A stretch of 64,000 bases of DNA. Origin: Opitutaceae bacterium (lineage in GTDB: Bacteria > Verrucomicrobiota > Verrucomicrobiia > Opitutales > Opitutaceae). The first letter of the stretch is position 1, and each line of letters begins with the position of its first letter. The notes under the pieces are model-generated. The model saw only the letters and a list, made by a program, of their open reading frames with translations. It was not told where the DNA came from and made no database searches. The stretch lies in assembly GCA_019455245.1 (NCBI GenBank), contig JACFMR010000017.1:1-64000 (forward strand), given 5' to 3'. Of this stretch, positions 43,564 through 52,287 are shown in pieces. A program made the position numbers and the translations under genes.

Positions 43564-44570
43564 AACGCTGGCTGACATGTCTGGTCGCGCTGCTGGTCGG
43601 GTTGACCGCCCGGGCGCAGCGTATTGAGGTGGACTGGCCGACCCCGAGCACGGCGTTTGCCGAGGGGCGGCCGATTGCGGAATTTTTGCAGCATGCGGGC
43701 ACGGGCGATCCCATGGCCGGTGCATTTGGCTGTGTGCGCAGCAACGGCCGGCAGTTTCACGAGGGCATCGACATCCAGCCGGTGTCGCGCGACCGGCGCG
43801 GCGAGGCGACGGACCCGGTCTTTGCCGCGCTTGACGGCGTGGTCAGTCATGTGAGCACGGTGCCCGGGCACAGCAGTTACGGGCGTTATGTGGTGCTGGA
43901 GCATCCCGGTGTGGAACCGGCGGTCTACACGCTGTACGCGCACCTCGCCCACATCGCCCCGCAGATCCGCGCGGGCACAAAGGTGCGGCGCGGGCAGACG
44001 CTCGGGGTCATGGGCCGCAGCGCGTCCGGCTATGCCATCCCGAAGGACCGGGCGCACCTGCACTTTGAGATCGGCCTGCGGCTCACGAACGATTTTCAGC
44101 GCTGGTACGATGGCCGCAAGTTCGGCAGCAAAAACGAGCACGGGCGGTACAACGGCTACAACCTGATGGGATTTGATCCGCTGGATTTTTTCCGGGAACA
44201 CCGGGCGGGACGGGCGGATGGTTTTTCGGATTACATCGCCCGCATGCCGACGGTGGTGACGGCGCGCATCGCCACGGGCCGGGTGCCGGATTTCGTGCGA
44301 CGTTACCCGGCGTTGGTGATCCCGCATCCGCCCATGCTCATCGCGGGCTGGGAAATCTCGTTCAACGCGACCGGTCTGCCTTTCAGCTGGAAGGCGCTGC
44401 CTGCCTCTGAGGTGCAGGGGATGCGGCCGAACGAGATCCGCATCGTGCACGTGGATGCTGCGGAGGAGAAGAGCCATCGCTGCAAGCATCTCGCTCTCCA
44501 GCGTCGCGGCCGTTGGGAACCGGGGGCGGATCTGGAGACCGTGCTGCAGCTGTTGTTCGGGTTGCGCTGA
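43560..44570 (+). CDS. secreted M23 (LytM) family peptidase-like protein
   Basis: A 336-residue protein with a signal peptide (MKRWLTCLVALLVGLTARAQ). The peptidase domain has FHEGIDIQ (H67, D71) and RAHLHFEIG (H166, H168), giving the zinc ligands and catalytic histidine of M23 endopeptidases that cut peptidoglycan cross-links. A 120-residue C-terminal extension shows no known domain. ATGA overlap with the upstream lipoprotein gene. Confidence 0.88.
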   Translation: MKRWLTCLVALLVGLTARAQRIEVDWPTPSTAFAEGRPIAEFLQHAGTGDPMAGAFGCVRSNGRQFHEGIDIQPVSRDRRGEATDPVFAALDGVVSHVSTVPGHSSYGRYVVLEHPGVEPAVYTLYAHLAHIAPQIRAGTKVRRGQTLGVMGRSASGYAIPKDRAHLHFEIGLRLTNDFQRWYDGRKFGSKNEHGRYNGYNLMGFDPLDFFREHRAGRADGFSDYIARMPTVVTARIATGRVPDFVRRYPALVIPHPPMLIAGWEISFNATGLPFSWKALPASEVQGMRPNEIRIVHVDAAEEKSHRCKHLALQRRGRWEPGADLETVLQLLFGLR

Positions 44571-44605
44571 GGCGGACTCGGGGTTGCCCGGGCGTCAGGT
44601 GCGCT

Positions 44606-44974
44606 TCAGGCCTGTGATTTCAATGCCTCCAGCACGCCGATGAATCCGGGGTGCTGCTTGAGGGTTTCCAGATCGGGATCCTGCAGCATCCAGTCGGCGT
44701 CCTTGTAACCCAGCTCGACCGCGCGCCGCAGCGTCTGCAACGCCTCGCGGTGGCGCTTGGAGAGAGCGAGGCTGCACGCGAGATTGTAGTGCGCGGTGGA
44801 GTTGTCCGGCAGCAGTTTGACCAGTTTGCGGTCCATGCGGAGTCCGTCCGCTATCCGGCCGTGCTTGGTGTAAAGTCCGCCGAGGATTTCGATGACCTCG
44901 GTGTAGTCGGGCGCCCGGCGGAGCACCGACTCGAAAAACCGCATCTCGAACTGGGGATCCGAAGTCTTGGCCAT
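44606..44974 (-). CDS. small TPR protein
   Basis: A 122-residue protein from MAKTSDPQFEMRFFESVLRR. Tetratricopeptide pattern repeats: PDYTEVIEILGGLYTKHGRI, DNSTAHYNLACSLALSKRHR and a final VELGYKDADWMLQDPDLETL. No signal peptide, so probably a cytoplasmic protein-binding module. It follows the Fur-family gene by eight bases and may be co-transcribed with it. Confidence 0.82.
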   Translation of the reverse strand: MAKTSDPQFEMRFFESVLRRAPDYTEVIEILGGLYTKHGRIADGLRMDRKLVKLLPDNSTAHYNLACSLALSKRHREALQTLRRAVELGYKDADWMLQDPDLETLKQHPGFIGVLEALKSQA

Positions 44975-44982
44975 GGGCGGAA

Positions 44983-45444
44983 TCAGCCGCGGCGCGGGCA
45001 GGAGCCGGTCCGGCGGTATTCGTCGCAATGCGCGCTGACCTGCAGGCGTTGGGAGACGGGGGTCAGGCCGAGTTTCGATGATACCGTGCTGCCGTACCAT
45101 TCCATGAAAGGGGCGCTGATCTCGAAGATCTTGTCGCAATCGATGCAAACGACCTGGGCGACCTGGGTGTTGTTGCCCGCGATGGGGAGGTAGAATTTTT
45201 CGCCGCTGCCGATGTCGACCTCGCGGAGCAGGGCGCTCTCGGTCATGATGGGCAGGGTGCGGTAAACGGTGGCGCGCGAAACGGAATCGTCGATCGCCCG
45301 CGCGTAATCGAGCAGCTGCTCGGCGGTGAAATGCTCCTTGCGGCCGAACGCGGCGTCAAAGATCGCCAGCCGCTGGTTGGTCACGCGCAGGCCCTTCTGG
45401 GAAAGGAACCGGCGGAATTTCTCTCGGGAGGCGGCGATGCTCAC
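44983..45444 (-). CDS. Fur-family transcriptional regulator with unusual C-terminus
   Basis: A 153-residue winged-helix protein. [20 protein letters not shown] is the DNA-recognition region, [12 protein letters not shown] the wing, and [12 protein letters not shown] a structural CxxC zinc site. The second CxxC of typical Fur/PerR proteins is missing; the end reads [12 protein letters not shown] with cysteines eight residues apart. The metal sensed cannot be told. GTG at 45444 is preferred because a strong promoter ends exactly there; an ATG at 45588 in the same frame would give an atypical 48-residue extension and nearly abut priA. Confidence 0.82.
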   Translation of the reverse strand: MSIAASREKFRRFLSQKGLRVTNQRLAIFDAAFGRKEHFTAEQLLDYARAIDDSVSRATVYRTLPIMTESALLREVDIGSGEKFYLPIAGNNTQVAQVVCIDCDKIFEISAPFMEWYGSTVSSKLGLTPVSQRLQVSAHCDEYRRTGSCPRRG

Positions 45445-45451
45445 GGGTTTG

Positions 45452-45480
45452 AATGTCGGCAGCGTGCATGGGCCTGTCAA
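45452..45480 (-). promoter_or_regulatory. sigma-70-type promoter of the Fur-family gene
   Basis: On the minus strand TTGACA (45475-45480) is followed after 17 bases by GACATT (45452-45457). Only seven bases separate the -10 box from the GTG start codon, so transcription would begin at or one base before the start codon. The mRNA would then be leaderless. No ribosome-binding sequence is seen before the GTG. Confidence 0.7.
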
Positions 45481-45594
45481 CCCGTTCGTGCCGCGGGCGG
45501 ACTGCGCGTATTTTGCGGTGGGTTGCGGTCGGGAAACCGGACCTTCGCTTGCTTCGGGTTTGCCTCGACGGGTTGAGCGCGTCGTCATCCCGGC

Positions 45595-47832
45595 ATGATC
45601 GTCGGGGTTCATCCGCTGGCCGGCTTTGACAAGCTGCTGCACTACCGTGTGCCGGGGCACCTGGAAAACCAGGTGCAAACCGGTTCATTGGTGCGGGTGC
45701 CCGTGCTCAACCGGCTGCATCTCGGCGTGGTGGGCGAGATCGGAGCGCCCAAGGATTTTCCGATCGACCGGCTGAAAAACGTCGCGCAGGTCGTGTATCC
45801 TTTCCCGGCCATGCCGCCGGACCTGCTGCAGCTGGCGCGCTGGATGGCGGTGTATTATGCCGCCTCGCTGGACGGCATCATCGAGGCGATGATCCCGGTG
45901 GCGGTGCGCAAAGGCGCGGGCATCAAGGAGGAAAAGCTGCTGAGCGTGACGCGGACAGCAACGCCGGACGAACTGGCGGCGCTGGAGAAACGCGCGCCGC
46001 AGCAGGCGCGGCTTTATCGTTTTCTGGCGCAGCAATTCACCCCGCAGCAGAAACGGCTGGTGCTTTCGCGTCTCGGCCTGACCGCCGCGGTGGTCGCGGC
46101 TCTGGTGCGGCGCGGCCTGGTGCAGGAGCGCAATCGGCGCGTGATCCGCGATGCCTATGCCGAGGACTGGGCGCGCGGCGAATTGGTGGCGGCCAAACCA
46201 CCGCGGCTCAACGAGGAGCAACAGACGGCGGTCAACGCGCTCACGGCGCAAATCGCGACGGAGAAATTCGGGGTGACGCTGCTGCATGGCGTGACCGGCT
46301 CGGGCAAGACCGAGGTTTACCTGCACGCGATCGACACCGTGCTTCAGGCCGGCGGCGGGGTGATTTTTCTCGTGCCCGAAGTGGCCCTGACGCCGCAGAC
46401 CGTGGCGCGTCTGCGTTCGCGGTTGGAAGCGATCGCGCCCGATCACAAGTGCGTGGTCTGGCACAGCCATCTCAGCGAGGGCGAACGGCTGGACGGCTGG
46501 CTGGCGCTGGCGGCGGGCGAGGCCCGCGTGGTCGTGGGGGCGCGCTCCGCGGTGTTCGCGCCGGTGCAAAATCTCCGGCTGATCGTGGTCGATGAGGAGC
46601 ACGAGCCGGCCTACAAACAGGACGAAACCCCGCGCTATCACGGGCGCGACGTGGCGGTTTATCGCGCGCGGTTGAACCACGCGCACTGCCTGCTCGGCTC
46701 GGCCACGCCCTCGCTGGAAAGTTACGCCAACGCGCAGGCGGGCAAATACCGGCTGGCCGAATTGCGGCAGCGCGTGGATGCGCGCAAACTGCCGCACATC
46801 GACGTCGTGGACATGCGGGTGGAAGTGATGCGTTCGCGCGGGTTGACGACCTTGTCCGGCTTGCTGGTGCGGGCGCTGCAGGACCGTTTTGAAAAGCGGG
46901 AGCAGGCCATCCTCTTTATCAATCGCCGCGGCTATTCCTCGTCGATGCTGTGCACGGAATGCGGTCACGTGGAGGAATGCACGCACTGCAGCATCGCGAT
47001 GACGTATCACCGCAGCGACGAGGTGTTGCGCTGCCACCTGTGCGGCGACCAGCGTCGCGCGCCGTTGGTCTGCCCCAAATGCCGGTCGCCGAAGATCCGC
47101 TGGCGGGGCCTGGGCACCCAGCGGGTGGAGGAAGCCGTGCGCCGCGTGCTGCCGCGGGCGCGCATCGAGCGCATGGATACCGACACGATGAGCCGCAAAA
47201 ACCGGTTCCGGGAAATTCTGGGCGAGTTTCGCGCCGGCAAGGTCGACGTGCTGGTCGGCACGCAGATGATCGGCAAAGGGTTGGATTTCCCGAACGTGAC
47301 GCTGGTGGGGTTGGTCGATGCCGACATCTCCATGCACATCCCGGATTTCCGCGCCAACGAACGCACGTTTCAGCTGCTGGTGCAGGTGGCCGGACGCGCG
47401 GGCCGCGGAGACCGGGCGGGCGAGGTGGTGGTGCAGACCTTCACCCCGCAGGCGGAGGCCATCCAGTTTTCACGGCATGCGGATTACGCCGGTTTCAGCG
47501 CCGCCGAGCTGAAGCTGCGCAAGGATTTCCATTACCCGCCTTACCGGCATCTGATTCACCACCTGTTCCGCGGGCCGAATCCGGAGAAGCTGCAGTTCTT
47601 TGCCGAGCAATGGGCGCGCTTGGTGGAGAAGGAGCTGGGCGCGCAGGTGGAACTGCGCGGACCGACGCCGTCGCCGATCGAGAAGATCAAGGACGAATAC
47701 CGCTGGCAGCTGTGGTATTTCACCATGAACGTCTCCAAGACGATTCCGCGGCTGTCGCGTTTGCGGGCGGATTTCAAATGGCCGGACGACATCACGCAGG
47801 TGTTGGATGTCGACCCGGTGAACCTGGGGTAA
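45595..47832 (+). CDS. priA: primosomal protein N' (replication restart helicase PriA)
   Basis: A 745-residue superfamily-2 helicase. Walker [12 protein letters not shown] near residue 232, [20 protein letters not shown] as the DEAH/aromatic-rich region, a cysteine-rich zinc domain from [13 protein letters not shown] to CPKC, and [20 protein letters not shown] as motif V. PriA recognises stalled forks and starts re-loading of the replisome. Divergent from the Fur-family gene. No promoter was obvious. Confidence 0.96.
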   Translation: MIVGVHPLAGFDKLLHYRVPGHLENQVQTGSLVRVPVLNRLHLGVVGEIGAPKDFPIDRLKNVAQVVYPFPAMPPDLLQLARWMAVYYAASLDGIIEAMIPVAVRKGAGIKEEKLLSVTRTATPDELAALEKRAPQQARLYRFLAQQFTPQQKRLVLSRLGLTAAVVAALVRRGLVQERNRRVIRDAYAEDWARGELVAAKPPRLNEEQQTAVNALTAQIATEKFGVTLLHGVTGSGKTEVYLHAIDTVLQAGGGVIFLVPEVALTPQTVARLRSRLEAIAPDHKCVVWHSHLSEGERLDGWLALAAGEARVVVGARSAVFAPVQNLRLIVVDEEHEPAYKQDETPRYHGRDVAVYRARLNHAHCLLGSATPSLESYANAQAGKYRLAELRQRVDARKLPHIDVVDMRVEVMRSRGLTTLSGLLVRALQDRFEKREQAILFINRRGYSSSMLCTECGHVEECTHCSIAMTYHRSDEVLRCHLCGDQRRAPLVCPKCRSPKIRWRGLGTQRVEEAVRRVLPRARIERMDTDTMSRKNRFREILGEFRAGKVDVLVGTQMIGKGLDFPNVTLVGLVDADISMHIPDFRANERTFQLLVQVAGRAGRGDRAGEVVVQTFTPQAEAIQFSRHADYAGFSAAELKLRKDFHYPPYRHLIHHLFRGPNPEKLQFFAEQWARLVEKELGAQVELRGPTPSPIEKIKDEYRWQLWYFTMNVSKTIPRLSRLRADFKWPDDITQVLDVDPVNLG

Positions 47833-47841
47833 GGGGGGCGG

Positions 47842-47874
47842 CGAGGTGTAGGACGCGACCTTGGTCGCACCTCG
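47842..47874. repeat. short intergenic inverted repeat (REP-like)
   Basis: Downstream of priA, CGAGGTG (47842-47848) and CACCTCG (47868-47874) enclose an inner GCGACC-TT-GGTCGC palindrome (47855-47868). A second small palindrome, CACCAAGGTG, lies just after it (47879-47888). The hairpin could end priA transcription and resembles abundant extragenic palindromes of GC-rich bacteria; copy number cannot be judged from one window. Confidence 0.45.
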
Positions 47875-47916
47875 GCAGCACCAAGGTGCAGCCCTGCAAA
47901 ACCGTCCTGCGAATTG

Positions 47917-49011
47917 TCACCTGCCCGGCACGGACCAGCGCGTGGCGTAGATACCGACCTTGTGCCGGTGAATGTCGGCGGGATCGAAGGCGGGTTTTTG
48001 GTAATAGACCGTGAGGATCTCGCCCGGACCGGTTTCGATCGAGGCCGGGTAGCCCAGATCGTGGTTGCCGTTGTCATCGCGCAACACGATTTCGCCGGTC
48101 ACATCCCAAGTGATGCCGTCCTCACTGAGCGCGGCCCGTTCGCCGAACGGTGCGCGGCGGTAGCCGTAGGAGCAGAGGGTGCGGCCGTCCTGCAGCACGG
48201 TGAGATGCGGCGGAAAACCCAGCAGCGGGGTGCGGAAGGGTTTGGCCCACGTGAGCCCGTTGTCATCCGAATAGCTTTCCCAGAGATGGAGATCCTCCCG
48301 GCGGTCATCATACTGGATGGCGGTATAACGCAGCATCAGCAGAACGCGGCCGGAGGGCAGCTGCACCACATGCGGCTCGCCGATGTGGTGGGTGGCGGGC
48401 GAGGGATTGGGCACGACCGCGACGCGCGTCCATGGGCCTTGGGGATCGCCGGCGGTGTGAATGCTGACGTCACCCTTGTCCTCGCGATAGCCCGCGACCA
48501 GCAGGGTGCCGTTTTGCAGGGCGATGCCGCCGTGCACGCTGTCCGGTCCGCGGCTCGGCGCCGACCAGGTGTGGCCATGGTCCGAGGAGACAATCACCCA
48601 GCCGCCATGACGGTGGGATTGCGCCTGATAGGCCGGTTGGTCCACCATGTTGACCCACTTCGCGATGATCTCGGGCGGATACGCCTCAAAGGGCAGGCAG
48701 GTGAATTGTTCGGCTTTCCAGCAGGTGGACCAGACATGCATCGCAATGCGTCCGTCGGGCAGAATGGTGAGGCCACACTCGCGATCATCAATGGGCGTGT
48801 CGTAGGCCACGACCGGTCCGGTCCAGGTGGCGCCATGGTCGGACGACCGCATGGTGACGACCTGGCCGTCGGGATACATGTGGTGATCGGTGCGAATGAA
48901 GGCCAGCAGCAGGTCGCCGTTCTGCGCCCGAACGAGCGCCGGCCACGCACAGTAGTGATCCGGATGCTGATAAATGGTCTGATGGCCGTGGATGCGGGCA
49001 GGGGTGGTCAT
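47917..49011 (-). CDS. exo-sialidase-like protein with Asp-box repeats, no signal peptide
   Basis: A 364-residue predicted beta-propeller. Asp-box motifs occur as SSDHGATW, SSDHGHTW, SDDNGLTW and a shorter SEDGITW, spaced along the chain as in six-bladed sialidases. RCH-type residues include AWPALVRAQNGDLLLAFIRT near the N-terminus. Sialidases and related glycoside hydrolases of this family remove terminal sugars, but the three-arginine site was not confirmed. The start MTTPARIHGHQTIYQHPDHY is not a secretion signal, and the longer frame (to 49182) is arginine-rich shadow sequence. Divergent from mpl. Confidence 0.8.
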   Translation of the reverse strand: MTTPARIHGHQTIYQHPDHYCAWPALVRAQNGDLLLAFIRTDHHMYPDGQVVTMRSSDHGATWTGPVVAYDTPIDDRECGLTILPDGRIAMHVWSTCWKAEQFTCLPFEAYPPEIIAKWVNMVDQPAYQAQSHRHGGWVIVSSDHGHTWSAPSRGPDSVHGGIALQNGTLLVAGYREDKGDVSIHTAGDPQGPWTRVAVVPNPSPATHHIGEPHVVQLPSGRVLLMLRYTAIQYDDRREDLHLWESYSDDNGLTWAKPFRTPLLGFPPHLTVLQDGRTLCSYGYRRAPFGERAALSEDGITWDVTGEIVLRDDNGNHDLGYPASIETGPGEILTVYYQKPAFDPADIHRHKVGIYATRWSVPGR

Positions 49012-49073
49012 GGGGTGAGGGGAGTCGGGACTCGCCAAAGGGAGCGAAATCGTGAGCATGCCGGACGGGCAAT

Positions 49074-50492
49074 ATGAAACTTTACTTCCTGGGGATTTGC
49101 GGGACGGCGATGGGCAACGCGGCGCTGCTGGCGCGCGCGGCGGGTCACGAGGTGCTCGGGGCCGACGCCGGCGTTTATCCACCGATGAGTACCGTGCTGG
49201 CGGCGGCCGGCATCGAACTGCACGAGGGCTATGACCCGGCGCGGTTGGCGAAACTCGGGCCCGATCTCGTCGTGATCGGCAATGCTCTGTCGCGGGGCAA
49301 TCCCGAGGTCGAGTGGCTCCTCGACACCCGCGCGCTGGCGTTCACCTCGTTGCCGGCGCTGCTCGCAGACTTCGTGCTCAAGGGCCGCAAGAACATCGTC
49401 ATCGCCGGCACCCACGGCAAGACGACCACCACGGCGCTGACCGCCTTTTTGCTGCGCGAAAACGGTCGCGATCCCGGCTTCCTCATCGGCGGCGTGCCGC
49501 AGGATCCGCCGGTCGGCAACCACCTCGGCACGGCAGCGGATCCCTTCGTGATCGAGGGCGACGAATACGACAGCGCCTTCTTCGACAAGCGCAGCAAGTT
49601 CATCCACTACGCGCCGCACATCGCGGTGATGAACAACCTGGAGTTCGACCACGCCGACATCTTCCGCGACCTCGCCGACGTGCAGCGGACCTTCCTGCAC
49701 CTCGCGCGCATCGTGCCGCGCAACGGCTGGATCGTGCTCAACGGCGACGACGACAATCTGCGCGCGCTCGGGCCATTCCCGTGGACGCGAGTTATCAAGG
49801 TCGGCACGGGCGAGGGGAATGATGTTCGCATCACCGACTTCACCGAGTCGCCCGAAGGCGTGGGTTTCACGCTGACGTGGTGTGGCGAGGAGCCGCAGAC
49901 CGTGCGCTGGAACCAGCCCGGTCTGTTCAACGCGCGTAATGCCGCGATGGCCGCGGTCGCGTCGTCGCTGGCGCTCTGCCCCGATGATCCCACACAGCTG
50001 AAGCTCAACTCGCTGGCCCGTTTTCGCGGCGTGAAGCGCCGCCAAGAGCTGTTGGTGGACACGCCACGGCTCAAGGTGATCGAGGATTTCGGCCATCATC
50101 CGACGGCGCTGGCCGAGACGTTGCATTCCCTGCGCGCCCGTCATCCCGGTATGATCATCAGCGCGGTCTTTGAACCGCGCAGCAACACGGCGCGTACCAA
50201 GGTGCTGCAAGCGGGCTTCACCCGGGCGCTCGGGCTCGCCGACGAGGTTTACATCGGCGCGGTCAACCGCGCGGACAAGCTGAAGGACGGCGAGCGCTTC
50301 GACGTCGAGGCCGTCGTGCAGCATCTGGAACTACAGGGCGTGCACGCCTGCACGGCGGAGACCAACGCCGCCCTGCTGGAGAAACTCGTGGCCAACACCC
50401 GCGCCGCGCAGAAGCCGCAGCTCGTGGTCTTCTTCACCAACGGCTCCTTCGACGGGATCATCGGGAAGTTTACCGAAGCCGCCCAAACCTGA
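49074..50492 (+). CDS. mpl: UDP-N-acetylmuramate:tripeptide ligase (Mpl)
   Basis: A 472-residue Mur ligase family protein. It starts MKLYFLGICGTAMGNAALLA, has the ATP loop AGTHGKTTTTA at residues 111-121 and NNLEFDHADIFRDLADVQRT, and ends with the cell-wall ligase C domain (IEDFGHHPTALAETLHSLRA). The GTAMGNAA N-terminus and NLEFDHADIF are those of Mpl, which joins recycled murein tripeptide to UDP-MurNAc, rather than of MurC. Last codons lie inside a heptamer repeat. Confidence 0.92.
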   Translation: MKLYFLGICGTAMGNAALLARAAGHEVLGADAGVYPPMSTVLAAAGIELHEGYDPARLAKLGPDLVVIGNALSRGNPEVEWLLDTRALAFTSLPALLADFVLKGRKNIVIAGTHGKTTTTALTAFLLRENGRDPGFLIGGVPQDPPVGNHLGTAADPFVIEGDEYDSAFFDKRSKFIHYAPHIAVMNNLEFDHADIFRDLADVQRTFLHLARIVPRNGWIVLNGDDDNLRALGPFPWTRVIKVGTGEGNDVRITDFTESPEGVGFTLTWCGEEPQTVRWNQPGLFNARNAAMAAVASSLALCPDDPTQLKLNSLARFRGVKRRQELLVDTPRLKVIEDFGHHPTALAETLHSLRARHPGMIISAVFEPRSNTARTKVLQAGFTRALGLADEVYIGAVNRADKLKDGERFDVEAVVQHLELQGVHACTAETNAALLEKLVANTRAAQKPQLVVFFTNGSFDGIIGKFTEAAQT

Positions 50493-50521
50493 GACCTGAG
50501 GCCTGAGACTTGAGACCTGAG
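50487..50521. repeat. five tandem heptamers spanning the mpl stop codon
   Basis: Five consecutive seven-base units with consensus ACCTGAG: ACCTGAG, ACCTGAG, GCCTGAG, ACTTGAG, ACCTGAG. The first unit supplies the last Thr codon and the TGA stop of mpl. The rest of the space up to rimO (to 50629) holds no recognisable gene or terminator. Confidence 0.85.
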
Positions 50522-50629
50522 AATTAGAGCATTCTCAGGAAAGGTGTAGCTGCGATTGTGCCGCTGGCGAATGCGTGGCCAGAGAGCGACCACGTTGTCG
50601 CTGCGCTCCAACGCGGCTACGGTTCAATG

Positions 50630-52054
50630 TTACTGCGCCTGCTTGGCGACCTTGAATTCCTTCGGCTTCTGACCCTTGGGCAGGGCGAGGAGGTCGTAGT
50701 CGTGGTAGCCGGTGATCTTCACCTCGACGAACTCGCCGACGGGCAGTTCGCGCGGGACATAGACGCGGCCGTCGATGTCGGGCGCGTCGGCCTCGCCGCG
50801 GGCGACGCCGGGCTCCTCGACGAGGACCTTCAGCGTCTGGCCGACATGGGACTTGGAAACTTCGGCGGCGATGCGCTGCTGGAGCGCCATGAGCTTGTGC
50901 CAGCGGGCTTCCTTCACCTTGGGCGGAATCTGGTCGGGCATCTTGGCGCCGCGCGTGCCTTCTTCCTGCGAGTAACGGAAGACGCCGAGGCGCTCGAACT
51001 TTGTCTCCTCAATGAATTGGCAGAGCTCGGCGATGTCGTCGTCGTTTTCGCCGGGGAAGCCGACGATGAAGGTGGTGCGGACCGCGATGCCGGGGATGCC
51101 GGCACGGATGCGGCGGATGAGATCGCGGATGTAGTCGCCGCTCGTCTCGCGCTGCATGCGGTCGAGCATGCGGTCGCTGATGTGCTGGAGCGGGATGTCG
51201 ATGTAGCGTGCGACCTTCGGGCACTCGGCGATGGTCTTGATGAGCTCGTCGCTCCAGTGGGCCGGGTGCGTGTAGAGCAGGCGGATCCAGAAATCGCCCT
51301 CGATGGCGTTGAGCTCGCGCAGCAGGGTGGTGAGGGCGGTGCCGCGCGAGGAGTCCACCGGGGTGCGCGGGTTCGGGCGCTGCTCCCAGGTGTCCATGCC
51401 GAAGAAGGTCGTGTCCTGCGAGATGAGGTTCAGCTCCTTTACTCCCTCCTGCACGAGGCGACGGGCTTCCTGGACGACGCTTTCCACGGTGCGGCTGCGA
51501 TGACGTCCGCGGATCTGCGGGATGATGCAGAACGTGCAGGGGTGGTTGCAGCCCTCGGCGATCTTGATGTAGGCGAAATGGGCGGGCGTGAGCCGGAAGC
51601 GCGGCGTGTCGTAGTCCGGGATGTAAGTGGACTTGCCCTCGACGAACACCGCCGGATCGGCCTTGGGCTCACCTTTGCCGCGCTCCTTGGCGTAAATCTC
51701 CTCGATGATCGGAGCGACCTTCGTGACCTGGTCGAGGCCGATGAAGGCGTCCACCTCGTCGTGCAGCTCAGTCTTGAGGTCCTTGGAGAAACGCTGGCTC
51801 ATGCAGCCGGCGACGATGAGCTTCTGCTCCTTGCGGCGCTTTTTCATCCCCTTGTTTTGATGGACCTCGAGGATGTGGCCGATGGACTCCTCCTTGGATG
51901 AATCGATGAACGAGCAGGTGTTGACGATGACGACGTCGGCCTTTTCCGCTTCGGGGATCACGGTCATTCCGGCCTGATGCAGGTGACCGATCATGATCTC
52001 GCTATCGACGAGATTCTTGGCGCAACCGAGGGAGATGAGGCTGACTTTGATCAT
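50630..52054 (-). CDS. rimO: ribosomal protein S12 methylthiotransferase RimO
   Basis: A 474-residue radical SAM methylthiotransferase. The N-terminal cluster cysteines are C11 (SLGCAKNLVDSE), C47 (NTCSFID) and C84 (AGCMSQRF); the radical SAM cysteines are C169, C173 and C176 (GCNHPCTFC), and a TRAM domain is at the end. SLGCAKNLVDSE and HISDRMLDRMQR are RimO rather than MiaB patterns. It methylthiolates the conserved aspartate of ribosomal protein S12. The start is preceded by a terminator of the small upstream gene. Confidence 0.96.
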   Translation of the reverse strand: MIKVSLISLGCAKNLVDSEIMIGHLHQAGMTVIPEAEKADVVIVNTCSFIDSSKEESIGHILEVHQNKGMKKRRKEQKLIVAGCMSQRFSKDLKTELHDEVDAFIGLDQVTKVAPIIEEIYAKERGKGEPKADPAVFVEGKSTYIPDYDTPRFRLTPAHFAYIKIAEGCNHPCTFCIIPQIRGRHRSRTVESVVQEARRLVQEGVKELNLISQDTTFFGMDTWEQRPNPRTPVDSSRGTALTTLLRELNAIEGDFWIRLLYTHPAHWSDELIKTIAECPKVARYIDIPLQHISDRMLDRMQRETSGDYIRDLIRRIRAGIPGIAVRTTFIVGFPGENDDDIAELCQFIEETKFERLGVFRYSQEEGTRGAKMPDQIPPKVKEARWHKLMALQQRIAAEVSKSHVGQTLKVLVEEPGVARGEADAPDIDGRVYVPRELPVGEFVEVKITGYHDYDLLALPKGQKPKEFKVAKQAQ

Positions 52055-52089
52055 GCAGGCGGTGAAGTACGGCCGCGCCGGGGTGGAAC

Positions 52090-52117
52090 AAAAAACCGCG
52101 GCATGGGCCGCGGTTTT
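52090..52117 (-). terminator. rho-independent terminator between the 32-residue gene and rimO
   Basis: On the minus strand AAAACCGCGGC-CCAT-GCCGCGGTTTT forms an 11-base-pair stem ending in TTTTTT, 22 bases after the small gene's stop and 36 bases before the rimO start. It implies rimO has its own promoter in the short gap. Confidence 0.9.
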
Positions 52118-52139
52118 ACGCACCGACGACGGTGGCGGG

Positions 52140-52238
52140 TTATTTCTTCTTGGCGGTGCTTTGGACGCGGGCTTTCTTGCGTTTCAGGTAGGCCATGCGA
52201 CGCTTCTTTTTGATCTCTTTGTTATACTGTTTGCTCAT
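52140..52238 (-). CDS. 32-residue very basic protein
   Basis: The frame runs from ATG to TAA and encodes MSKQYNKEIKKKRRMAYLKR plus KKARVQSTAKKK (32 residues). Fifteen of 32 residues are Lys or Arg and only one is acidic, so it should bind nucleic acid, probably rRNA. A dedicated strong terminator follows 22 bases after the stop, supporting expression as a real gene. I do not recognise a named family; it could be a small ribosome-associated protein. It lies 49 bases after the M61 peptidase gene. Confidence 0.78.
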   Translation of the reverse strand: MSKQYNKEIKKKRRMAYLKRKKARVQSTAKKK

Positions 52239-52287
52239 GTAATTTGGATTGGGTGAGGCGGGTAGCATCCGGGCGGAAGGCCGGGAG

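Noticed and set aside
45445..45588. N-terminal extension of the Fur-family protein from an ATG at 45588
   Set aside because: The extra 48 residues lack Fur character and span the TTGACA/GACATT promoter; the GTG start fits the family N-terminus.
45685..47337. 550-codon open frame on the minus strand
   Set aside because: Antisense to priA, with His/Arg/Gln-rich translation typical of shadow frames in GC-rich DNA.
49008..50324. 438-codon open frame on the minus strand
   Set aside because: Antisense to mpl, whose ATP-binding and ligase motifs are unambiguous.
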